From: Clostridia bacterium
GTDB lineage: Bacteria > Bacillota > Clostridia > Oscillospirales > Acutalibacteraceae
Assembly (NCBI GenBank): GCA_017549905.1
Contig: JAFYNC010000183.1
Span: 1 to 6,361, forward strand
DNA length: 6,361 nucleotides
Reading direction: 5' to 3'
Shown: positions 1 to 6,361 of the stretch, in pieces
How positions within the stretch are numbered: the first letter of the stretch is position 1
Layout of the letters: each line of letters begins with the position of its first letter
Notes under the pieces: model-generated
What the model was told of the DNA's origin: nothing
Seen by the model: the letters and a program-made list of their open reading frames with translations, nothing else
The model's database searches: none
Translations under genes and position numbers: made by a program

Positions 1-1172
1 CCGTCGCTAAAACTTAGTTTGAGTCTGTCACCAATATCAGTATCATTAACAGATTTTACAGGTGCACTGTTTTTGCTAACGGCTGTGTATCCGCGAATTA
101 AGGTTTTAAGCGGACTTAAAGCATCTAATTTTAAAACAAGTTCATTAAAATTGGTTTGCTTTTTGATTATAAAATCTTTTTCTATATCCAAAAGCATATC
201 GGAAACTTTATCAAGCTTTTCATATCGCTCGTTAATTATATGGTTTTTGGGATTTTTAAAGAAAATACAATTTTCTGCCTTTTCAAGACGAGCTTTATTT
301 AAAGAAAAATTAGATTTTAACAAAGACCTAAGCGTTGCATTGTATTTGTTAAGTTTTGCTTTAATTTCAGAAATGTCGGGAACTGCAAGTTCGGCCGCAG
401 CTGAAGGTGTTGGCGCGCGCAAATCGGCAACAAAATCGCAAATTGTAAAATCCGTTTCATGACCAACTGCGGAAATTACAGGTACAGGTGATTCATAAAT
501 TTTTCGAGCTAAAATTTCATCGTTGAATGCCCATAAATCTTCAATAGAACCACCGCCTCTGCCTATAATTATAACATCGGCAATAGCAAGTCTATAAAGT
601 TTATCAAGTGCATTGCACATTGAAGGTACGGCTAATTCACCCTGAACGGAAACTGGACAAACAATTATTTGTGACATGGGCCAACGGCGGCCTAAAATAT
701 TTAAAATATCTTGAATGGCTGCGCCTGTTGGCGAAGTTACAACCGCAATTTTCTTAGGGTATTTAGGTAAAGGTCGTTTGCTTTCTTCAGAAAACATTCC
801 CTCTTTTTGAAGGCGTTCTTTAATTTGCTCAAATTTAAGAGCGATATCACCAAAACCATCAGTATGCATTTCTTCTGCATAAAATTGATACTGACCGTCC
901 TTCTCGTAAAATGATACTCTGCCTTTTAAAACAACCTGCATACCGTCTTTTGCTTCAAATAAAACTTTTTGGGCATTTGCCCTGAACATTACACATTTAA
1001 TAGCGGCATCGTTATCTTTTAAGGTGAAATACCAGTGACCGCTTTGGTAATGGTTTTTAAAATTTGAAAGCTCACCCGAAACACAAATGTTGTTAAGCCT
1101 AATATCTCCCTCAATCAGAGAGCGGACATAAAAATTTAGTTGCTTTACACTTAATGTGTTGAAGTTTTCCAT
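1..1172 (-). CDS. xseA: Exodeoxyribonuclease VII large subunit, 3' end cut off by window
   Basis: This is the large catalytic subunit of exonuclease VII, which with the small subunit XseB degrades single-stranded DNA from both ends into short oligonucleotides in the cytoplasm. The window holds 390 codons, and only the extreme C-terminus is missing, since family members are roughly 400-450 residues. The N-terminal OB-fold (about residues 1-100) begins ENFNTLSVKQLN and includes GELSNF and SGHWYFTLKD. The catalytic domain shows VVTSPTGAAIQDI (about 141-153), RGGGSIEDLWAFND (205-218) and VGHETDFTICDFVADLRAPTP (from 236), all family hallmarks. A lysine-rich helical region follows, then the late motif SPLKTLIRGYTAV. 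ATG at 1172 was chosen because it gives the normal N-terminus. It lies one base after the nusB stop and has no clear Shine-Dalgarno, so translation is probably coupled to nusB. xseB would be expected just downstream, outside the window. Confidence 0.97.
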   Translation of the reverse strand, partial: MENFNTLSVKQLNFYVRSLIEGDIRLNNICVSGELSNFKNHYQSGHWYFTLKDNDAAIKCVMFRANAQKVLFEAKDGMQVVLKGRVSFYEKDGQYQFYAEEMHTDGFGDIALKFEQIKERLQKEGMFSEESKRPLPKYPKKIAVVTSPTGAAIQDILNILGRRWPMSQIIVCPVSVQGELAVPSMCNALDKLYRLAIADVIIIGRGGGSIEDLWAFNDEILARKIYESPVPVISAVGHETDFTICDFVADLRAPTPSAAAELAVPDISEIKAKLNKYNATLRSLLKSNFSLNKARLEKAENCIFFKNPKNHIINERYEKLDKVSDMLLDIEKDFIIKKQTNFNELVLKLDALSPLKTLIRGYTAVSKNSAPVKSVNDTDIGDRLKLSFSD

Positions 1173-1173
1173 A

Positions 1174-1566
1174 TCACATTGCTTTTGCAACGGTTGAAAG
1201 TATACCGTTTATGAATGAGGAATCTTCCTTAGTTGCATATTTTTTGCAAATTTCAACCGCCTCGTTTATAGAAACCGAAACAGGAATATCATCGTAATAT
1301 TTCATTTCATAAAGAGCGAGTCTTAATAATGCTAAAGCTGTTTTTGAAATTCGTTCAATTTTCCAACCAACAGAATTCTCAGAAATTAATGCATCTATTT
1401 CCGCGGTATTTTCATAAACACCGAAAAATACTTTTTTAATGTATTCATCAGGCTCTAAATCACGAACCTCACAAGCTAATTCTAAAATTTCTTCAACAGT
1501 GCTGTCGCTAAATAACTTCTCGAAAATAAGAATAAAAGCCTCTTCCCTTGCCTGCTTACGTGTCAT
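1174..1566 (-). CDS. nusB: Transcription antitermination protein NusB
   Basis: NusB binds boxA RNA together with NusE (ribosomal protein S10) and takes part in antitermination, chiefly on rRNA operons. The 130-residue length is normal for the all-helical family. The N-terminus TRKQAREEAFILIFE is the basic first helix that contacts RNA in this family. The C-terminal half carries the conserved blocks LLRLALYEMKY (80-90), SVSINEAVEICKKY (97-110) and SSFINGIL (116-123). The ATG at 1566 is preceded by AAGGTG at 1575-1580 with an 8-base spacer, which supports this start. The gene is the first of a two-gene unit with xseA, with one base between its stop and the xseA start. A sigma-A promoter lies just upstream, beyond the groEL terminator, so it is expressed separately from the chaperonin genes. 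Confidence 0.96.
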   Translation of the reverse strand: MTRKQAREEAFILIFEKLFSDSTVEEILELACEVRDLEPDEYIKKVFFGVYENTAEIDALISENSVGWKIERISKTALALLRLALYEMKYYDDIPVSVSINEAVEICKKYATKEDSSFINGILSTVAKAM

Positions 1567-1604
1567 AACCTTATCACCTTAAATATAAATATAATATTAA
1601 AATT

Positions 1605-1628
1605 ATTATACACTCATTTATGTATAAT
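1605..1628. repeat. Perfect inverted repeat over the nusB -10 box and spacer
   Basis: Arms ATTATACA (1605-1612) and TGTATAAT (1621-1628) are exact reverse complements separated by 8 bases (1613-1620). The repeat spans the nusB promoter from the -10 box to the edge of the -35 box, and puts a TATAAT on each strand. This is the form of a dimeric repressor operator, but AT-rich promoter DNA can yield such symmetry by chance. The cognate protein is unknown. Confidence 0.55.
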
Positions 1629-1633
1629 TTCAA
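1605..1633 (-). promoter_or_regulatory. Sigma-A promoter of nusB-xseA
   Basis: On the minus strand there is a -35 box TTGAAA (1633-1628), a 17-base spacer and a perfect -10 box TATAAT (1610-1605). The predicted start point is near 1598, giving a leader of about 30 bases before the nusB ATG. It sits between the groEL terminator and nusB, which is where a new promoter is needed. The spacer and -10 box lie inside a perfect inverted repeat and one copy of a direct repeat, described separately. Confidence 0.85.
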
Positions 1634-1654
1634 GCATTATTCACTCATTTATGC

Positions 1655-1688
1655 AAAAAAATCCCCGTATTTTAAAATACGAGGATTT
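1655..1688 (-). terminator. Intrinsic terminator after groEL
   Basis: In the minus-strand transcript a near-perfect 30-base palindrome (1688-1659) forms a long hairpin. The outer arms are AAATCCTCGTAT and ATACGGGGATTT, with one G-U wobble and an AT-rich apex. The stem is followed directly by a run of seven T (1661-1655), which overlaps the end of the stem. It starts 12 bases beyond the groEL stop. The plus strand has no T-run after the stem, so the signal is one-directional and ends the groES-groEL transcript before the nusB promoter. Confidence 0.93.
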
Positions 1689-1700
1689 AAAACTATTAAA

Positions 1701-3633
<1,933 letters not shown>

Positions 3634-3669
3634 TGTTATTCCTCCTTGGGTAGTATTTTGTGTAACTAT

Positions 3670-3696
3670 ATTATATCAAAAGTCAGGAAAAGTCAA
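3670..3696 (-). promoter_or_regulatory. Sigma-A promoter of groES-groEL (extended -10)
   Basis: On the minus strand there is a -35 box TTGACT (3696-3691) and a perfect -10 box TATAAT (3675-3670). The -10 is preceded by TG plus one base (TGATATAAT), an extended -10. The spacer is 15 bases, shorter than the optimal 17, which the extended -10 may compensate for. The predicted start is near 3663, about 30 bases before the groES ATG. No CIRCE inverted repeat (TTAGCACTC-N9-GAGTGCTAA) is present between 3634 and 3712. Confidence 0.8.
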
Positions 3697-3697
3697 G
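3681..3697 (+). promoter_or_regulatory. Possible degenerate CtsR-type operator in groES promoter
   Basis: On the plus strand the heptads AGTCAGG (3681-3687) and AGTCAAG (3691-3697) are separated by AAA, giving a direct repeat with 10-bp period. The published CtsR consensus in low-GC Firmicutes is RGTCAAA-NAN-RGTCAAA, so the heptads match 5/7 and 6/7 and the spacer fits. A weaker third unit starting GGT begins at 3701. The site covers the promoter spacer and -35 box, where a repressor would block RNA polymerase. The match is imperfect and no ctsR gene is in view. Confidence 0.35.
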
Positions 3698-3712
3698 CGA
3701 GGTTTCAAAAAT

Positions 3713-3991
3713 TCATAATCTGTTTAAATTAGATGTTAATGATTTAGTAATAATTGAGCCTTTTCCTGTAAGACAAAGCCTTTTATCATTATATTCCAAA
3801 AGTTGCTTTTCTATTAATGTGTTTACCAGTTTTTCGTTAAAACAAATTTCTTCATTTTCGCTATGAAATACTGCTAATAAAACCAAAGCTTCATCGGTGG
3901 AAATATTGGCTTTTTTGGCAAAAGGTTCTATTGATTTTTTTAACTCTGATAAACCTTTAATAAAAACAGAAAATTGTTGTAAATAATTCAC
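3713..3991 (-). CDS. Small winged-helix-like protein of unknown function
   Basis: I do not recognise this 92-residue protein as a named family. It has no signal peptide or membrane segment and looks cytoplasmic. After an N-terminal helix (residues 1-25), the segment ISTDEALVLLAVF (30-42) resembles the helix before the helix-turn-helix of MarR-type regulators. KLVNTLIEKQLLEY (54-67) resembles their recognition region, and NDKRLCLTGKGSIITKSL (68-85) resembles the wing followed by the LT-x-x-G signature. It is shorter than a typical MarR protein (about 140 residues) because the flanking dimerisation helices are reduced. The start is GTG at 3991, preceded by a GGGGG Shine-Dalgarno (4003-3999) with a 7-base spacer; no ATG gives a comparable start. 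It has its own promoter, faces purE divergently, and ends only about 20 bases before the groES -35 box with no terminator, so read-through into groES is possible. The DNA-binding role is inferred. Confidence 0.75.
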   Translation of the reverse strand: MNYLQQFSVFIKGLSELKKSIEPFAKKANISTDEALVLLAVFHSENEEICFNEKLVNTLIEKQLLEYNDKRLCLTGKGSIITKSLTSNLNRL

Positions 3992-4015
3992 TCTAATTCC
4001 CCCAAACTAAGTGTT

Positions 4016-4044
4016 ATTTTAACTTTTTTCAACCAAAAAGTAAA
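4016..4044 (-). promoter_or_regulatory. Sigma-A promoter of the small winged-helix-like gene
   Basis: On the minus strand there is a -35-like TTTACT (4044-4039), a 17-base spacer and a -10 box TAAAAT (4021-4016). The predicted start is near 4009, giving a leader of under 20 bases before the GTG start. The boxes are one or two bases off consensus, so moderate strength is expected. It lies back-to-back with the purE promoter, with about 80 bp of AT-rich DNA between the two -35 boxes in which I see no further recognisable site. Confidence 0.65.
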
Positions 4045-4123
4045 TACTTTTATCAAATTGTACAAAAATTTTATTGCGATGCATTTAATATATGTTTTTT
4101 AATATAGAAAAATAAACGATTCA

Positions 4124-4152
4124 TTGACAAAATATATAACTTATGATAAAAT
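4124..4152 (+). promoter_or_regulatory. Sigma-A promoter of the purE operon
   Basis: A perfect -35 box TTGACA (4124-4129), a 17-base spacer and a -10 box TAAAAT (4147-4152) are present. TG at 4144-4145 makes it an extended -10. The predicted start is near 4159, which places the whole riboswitch in a leader of about 140 bases. This is a strong promoter, so the downstream riboswitch terminator probably sets the output. Confidence 0.88.
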
Positions 4153-4170
4153 AATGAAGTAAAATTTATA

Positions 4171-4244
4171 TGGTTCTTTGTGACTGACGGTTTAGTGGAG
4201 AATACCACGTGAATCAAAGAGCCTTTGAGCCGACCGTCTGGGCA
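4171..4244 (+). promoter_or_regulatory. ZTP (pfl) riboswitch aptamer upstream of purE
   Basis: The leader matches the ZTP/ZMP-sensing pfl RNA, which in known examples turns on purine and folate one-carbon genes when ZMP (AICAR) or ZTP accumulates. P1 pairs GGTTCTTTG (4172-4180) with CAAAGAGCC (4215-4223), 9 pairs with one wobble. The conserved TGACTG core follows at 4181-4186. P2 pairs GTGG (4195-4198) with CCAC (4205-4208). After only five linker bases (4224-4228), P3 pairs GCC (4229-4231) with GGC (4241-4243). Its loop carries ACCGTC (4233-4238), which pairs with GACGGT (4186-4191) to form the family's pseudoknot. The hallmark CTGGGCA closes the aptamer at 4238-4244. The downstream gene, purE, is a common target. 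Confidence 0.93.
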
Positions 4245-4284
4245 CACTAAATACTTTAGTTTAGTGCGCCTTTTTATCTTTTTT
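4241..4284 (+). terminator. Riboswitch expression platform: intrinsic terminator
   Basis: GGC-A-CACTAAA (4241-4251) pairs with TTTAGTG-C-GCC (4260-4270), an 11-position stem with one A-C mismatch, an 8-base loop, and a T-rich tract at 4271-4284. The first three stem bases, GGC at 4241-4243, are also the 3' strand of aptamer helix P3. Aptamer folding and terminator formation therefore compete, predicting that ligand binding prevents termination (an ON switch). The tract ends right before the purE Shine-Dalgarno at 4285. Confidence 0.9.
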
Positions 4285-4297
4285 GGAGGTAATTGTT

Positions 4298-4789
4298 ATG
4301 AAAAAAATCGGAATTATAATGGGCAGTGACAGTGATTTGCCCGTTGTAGAAAAAGCGGTTAATACTCTTAAAAGCTTTGGCGTGCCTTATGAGGTTCACG
4401 TCTTTTCTGCTCACCGCACACCACAAGAAGCAAAGGACTTTAGTGTAAATGCACGTAAAAACGGTTTTGGTGCTATTATTGCCGCTGCGGGTATGGCGGC
4501 TCATTTAGCGGGTGCTATTGCCGCTAACACTACCCTACCTGTTGTAGGCATACCCATTAATTGCGGAAAGTTAGACGGTGTTGATGCTTTGCTTTCAACA
4601 GTAATGATGCCTTCAGGTATACCTGTTGCTACTGTTGCTATTGACGGAGCAGTCAATGCCGCTTTGCTTTGTATAGAGATGCTTAGTATTTCTGATAGTG
4701 AGTTAGCTGAAAAGCTTGATGCAAAACGCAAGGCTGACAGTGAAGCTGTTCTTGCTAAAAACTCAGCCATCGAATCAAAATTTAATTAA
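4298..4789 (+). CDS. purE: 5-(carboxyamino)imidazole ribonucleotide mutase PurE
   Basis: PurE acts in de novo purine synthesis, producing CAIR (4-carboxy-AIR) in the cytoplasm, usually as an octamer. Class I enzymes use N5-CAIR made by PurK; class II enzymes carboxylate AIR directly with CO2. The 163 residues match the usual single-domain length. Visible motifs are MGSDSDLPV (8-16, phosphate and nucleotide site), SAHRTP (37-42, with the catalytic-region His39), [13 protein letters not shown] (64-76), GIPI (84-87) and [12 protein letters not shown] (104-115), the bacterial PurE pattern. The ATG at 4298 was chosen because GGAGGT (4285-4290) lies 7 bases before it; a TTG at 4283 in the same frame would begin before the Shine-Dalgarno. 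No purK is adjacent in the window, and sequence alone does not settle which class applies. It is the first gene of purE-purC-purF under the ZTP riboswitch. Confidence 0.97.
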   Translation: MKKIGIIMGSDSDLPVVEKAVNTLKSFGVPYEVHVFSAHRTPQEAKDFSVNARKNGFGAIIAAAGMAAHLAGAIAANTTLPVVGIPINCGKLDGVDALLSTVMMPSGIPVATVAIDGAVNAALLCIEMLSISDSELAEKLDAKRKADSEAVLAKNSAIESKFN

Positions 4790-4810
4790 TTTTTTTAAGG
4801 AGATATATTT

Positions 4811-5497
4811 ATGGAAAAGAAACTAATTTACACAGGAAAAACAAAAGACGTATTTGCACTTGAAAACGGCAACTGTTTGCTTAAGTTTAAGGATGATTGC
4901 ACAGGTAAAGACGGTGTGTTTGACCCAGGTGAAAATTCTGTTGGTCTTACTATTGACGGTGTTGGTGATGTTAATCTCAGAATGTCAATATATTTCTTTG
5001 AAAAGGTTAATGCAGCAGGTATTAAAACTCATTATGTAAATGCTAATCTTGAAGACACAACAATGGAAGTTCTTCCTGCTAAGGTATTTGGCAAAGGTCT
5101 TGAGGTTATCTGCCGTTATAAGGCAGTTGGTAGCTTCTTACGTCGTTATAACGATTACTGCAACGAGGGTGACGATCTTCCAGCTTACGTTGAAATGACA
5201 TTTAAGAATGATGAAAAGGGCGATCCTCTTGTTACTAAGGACGGTCTTGTATGTCTTGGCGTTATTACCGAAAAGCAGTATGACGATATTAAAAAAATGA
5301 CTCAGGATATTACTAAAATCGTTGCTGATGACCTTAAAGAAAAAGGTCTTGATATGTATGACATTAAGTTTGAATTCGGTTATGATGCAAACGGCGACGT
5401 AATGCTTATTGATGAAATTGCTTCAGGTAATATGCGCGTTTACAAGAATGGTGAATATATTGACCCGATGACACTTTCTAAATTGTTTTTTGCATAA
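4811..5497 (+). CDS. purC: SAICAR synthetase (phosphoribosylaminoimidazole-succinocarboxamide synthase)
   Basis: PurC joins CAIR and aspartate, using ATP, to make SAICAR, the step directly after PurE. The 228 residues are close to the compact bacterial form (about 230-240). Visible motifs are YTGKTKDVF (7-15, ATP-lid region), [12 protein letters not shown] (24-35, corresponding to the usual FKDD-x-TA-x-NG), [16 protein letters not shown] (98-113, substrate-site arginines), MYDIKFEFG (182-190) and [12 protein letters not shown] (201-212). The last block differs from the common DEISPDTCRLWD: the SPDT stretch reads ASGN and the aromatic Trp is Tyr, yet the Asp-Glu pair and the Arg are kept. The ATG at 4811 follows AAGGAG (4797-4802) with an 8-base spacer, and the gap from purE is 21 bases. 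It should be co-transcribed with purE. Confidence 0.96.
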   Translation: MEKKLIYTGKTKDVFALENGNCLLKFKDDCTGKDGVFDPGENSVGLTIDGVGDVNLRMSIYFFEKVNAAGIKTHYVNANLEDTTMEVLPAKVFGKGLEVICRYKAVGSFLRRYNDYCNEGDDLPAYVEMTFKNDEKGDPLVTKDGLVCLGVITEKQYDDIKKMTQDITKIVADDLKEKGLDMYDIKFEFGYDANGDVMLIDEIASGNMRVYKNGEYIDPMTLSKLFFA

Positions 5498-5507
5498 GGA
5501 GTAGCTG

Positions 5508-6361
5508 ATGGGCGGTTTTTTTGGAGTGGTCAGTAAAACGGATGCTATTGCTGATGTTTTTTTTGGAACTGACTATCATTCTCATTTAGGTACACGTCGT
5601 GCAGGTGTTGCGGCTTACGACAAAGAAATTGGTCTTCAAAGGGAAATTCATAATATTCAGAACTCCCCTTTCAGAACTAAGTTTGAAGATATTTTTGATG
5701 AAATGTGCGGTACATCTGCTATTGGTTGTATCAGTGACTTTGAACCTCAGCCTTTGCTAATTCGTTCAAAGCACGGTACATATGCTATCTGTATAATTGG
5801 CATTATTAATAATTCTGATGAACTTATAGATGAGTATTTAACAAACACCGGTGGTCATTTTGATGCTATGACAGGCGGCAAGGTGAACTCTACTGAGCTT
5901 GTTGCAGCTTTAATTGACCAAAAGGATACTATTGTTGATGGCATTAAATTTGCGCAGAATGTTATTAAAGGCACAGCCTCTATTCTTATTTTGAGGGATG
6001 ATGGCTCTATAATTGTTGCGCGTGACCGTTTAGGCAGAATTCCTGCTATAATAGGTAGCAAGGATGATGGCTATTGTGTTACCTTTGAATCTTTTGCTTC
6101 TTTAAAGTTAGGTTACACTGATGTTAAAGAGTTAGGACCGGCTGAAATTGTTGAAATTAATGCCGATGGTTTAACGGTTTTATCACCTGCCGGCAAAGAA
6201 ATGAAGATATGTTCATTTTTATGGAGCTATTACGGCTACCCCACCTCTTGTTATGAGGGTAGAAATGTTGAAATAATGCGCTATAAGAATGGCCAGATTT
6301 TAGCTCAAAATGATAGAGAACAAGGCTTTGACGCTGATATTGATTATGTTGGCGGCGTTCC
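5508..6361 (+). CDS. purF: Amidophosphoribosyltransferase-like protein with degenerate glutaminase domain, 3' end cut off
   Basis: PurF normally makes 5-phosphoribosylamine from PRPP and glutamine, the first step of purine synthesis. Here 284 codons and two bases are in the window, from ATG 5508 (AAGGAG at 5496-5501 overlaps the purC stop, 6-base spacer). The protein begins MGGFFGVVS, aligning with the CGVFGI start of mature PurF, but Gly replaces the N-terminal nucleophile Cys. By my hand alignment, the Arg of HVRYST becomes Ser76 (GCISDF), and the oxyanion Asn of AHNGNLVN becomes Ile97 in CIIGIINN, with Gly98 kept. SDTE becomes NSTE (the usual Asp is Ser). The end of the Ntn domain and the linker are recognisable: VARDRLGRIPAIIG, FESFASL, LGPAEIVEI, then ICSFLWSYYGYPTS matching CIFEYVYFARPDS. 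The last codons, VGGVP, begin the PRPP-binding VPDSG-type motif. I recall similar MGGFFG-type proteins annotated PurF in Clostridia. Enzymatic activity, if any, is probably ammonia-dependent or needs a partner. Confidence 0.85.
   Translation, partial: MGGFFGVVSKTDAIADVFFGTDYHSHLGTRRAGVAAYDKEIGLQREIHNIQNSPFRTKFEDIFDEMCGTSAIGCISDFEPQPLLIRSKHGTYAICIIGIINNSDELIDEYLTNTGGHFDAMTGGKVNSTELVAALIDQKDTIVDGIKFAQNVIKGTASILILRDDGSIIVARDRLGRIPAIIGSKDDGYCVTFESFASLKLGYTDVKELGPAEIVEINADGLTVLSPAGKEMKICSFLWSYYGYPTSCYEGRNVEIMRYKNGQILAQNDREQGFDADIDYVGGV

Larger units (their letters stand above)
1605..1653 (-). repeat. 18-bp direct repeat, two copies 31 bp apart, at nusB promoter
   Basis: On the minus strand the copies read CATAAATGAGTGAATAAT (1653-1636) and CATAAATGAGTGTATAAT (1622-1605), differing at one base of 18. 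The centre-to-centre spacing is 31 bp, close to three helical turns. One copy lies immediately upstream of the -35 box and the other contains the spacer and -10 box. The upstream copy has no good -35 in front of it, so it does not look like a second promoter. It could be a tandem operator pair or a relic of a local duplication. Confidence 0.7.

Noticed and set aside
19..462. Open frame on the plus strand, 147 codons
   Set aside because: It is antisense to the well-supported xseA frame, has no Shine-Dalgarno and a low-complexity translation.
1623..1628. TATAAT on the plus strand as a possible antisense promoter into groEL
   Set aside because: The bases 17 upstream (AAATTA, 1600-1605) are no -35 box; the match is explained by the inverted repeat.
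3634..3712. CIRCE operator for HrcA
   Set aside because: I looked for TTAGCACTC and GAGTGCTAA half-sites upstream of groES and found none. The GAGTG in the nusB direct repeat lacks the paired half-site.
4045..4123. PurR-type operator between the divergent promoters
   Set aside because: The only CGA-containing stretch (near 4117) does not match a PurBox pair, and control by the riboswitch already explains regulation.
4283..4297. TTG start five codons upstream for purE
   Set aside because: It overlaps the T-tract and the GGAGGT that serves the ATG at 4298, and known PurE proteins begin at about the later Met.
4274..4770. Two minus-strand open frames opposite purE
   Set aside because: They overlap purE, whose family motifs are unmistakable; one would also run into the riboswitch terminator region.
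5855..6061. Minus-strand open frame inside the purF-like gene
   Set aside because: It is a shadow of the plus-strand frame, which aligns with PurF throughout.

Overview
The window is AT-rich bacterial DNA with strong Shine-Dalgarno sites and textbook sigma-A promoters. Its proteins look most like those of anaerobic low-GC Firmicutes (class Clostridia, probably an Oscillospirales/Ruminococcaceae-type gut organism). This assignment is inferred from protein style (a GroEL ending in GGMY, a PurF starting MGGFFG, gene compactness) and not from a marker search.

Layout. The left two thirds (1-3991) is transcribed leftward on the minus strand; the right third (about 4124-6361) is transcribed rightward on the plus strand. 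Reading leftward from the divergent control region, the order is: a small winged-helix-like protein of unknown function (3713-3991, GTG start); groES and groEL (3349-3633 and 1701-3335) with their own promoter; a strong intrinsic terminator (1655-1688); a new sigma-A promoter embedded in a repeat structure (1605-1653); nusB (1174-1566); and xseA (1172 to beyond base 1). Reading rightward, the order is: a sigma-A promoter (4124-4152), a ZTP (pfl) riboswitch with its terminator (4171-4284), purE, purC, and a purF-like gene that runs off the right edge.

How the genes work together. groES/groEL encode the chaperonin. nusB/xseA are a common clostridial housekeeping pair (antitermination factor and exonuclease VII large subunit). 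purE, purC and the purF-like gene belong to de novo purine synthesis and sit under a riboswitch that senses ZTP/ZMP, the AICAR-derived alarmone of 10-formyl-tetrahydrofolate shortage. ZMP (AICAR) is itself a later intermediate of this pathway.

Most notable points. (1) The purF-like protein lacks the glutaminase cysteine and several other residues of a class II amidotransferase, although it keeps the overall fold pattern and the start of the PRPP-binding motif. (2) The riboswitch can be read down to its switching bases: GGC at 4241-4243 is shared by aptamer helix P3 and the terminator stem. (3) The groES promoter has no CIRCE element but carries a 10-bp-period direct repeat resembling a degenerate CtsR operator. 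(4) The nusB promoter is built into an 8+8+8 inverted repeat and an 18-bp direct repeat. Nothing in the window looks like a mobile element, CRISPR array, tRNA or rRNA.
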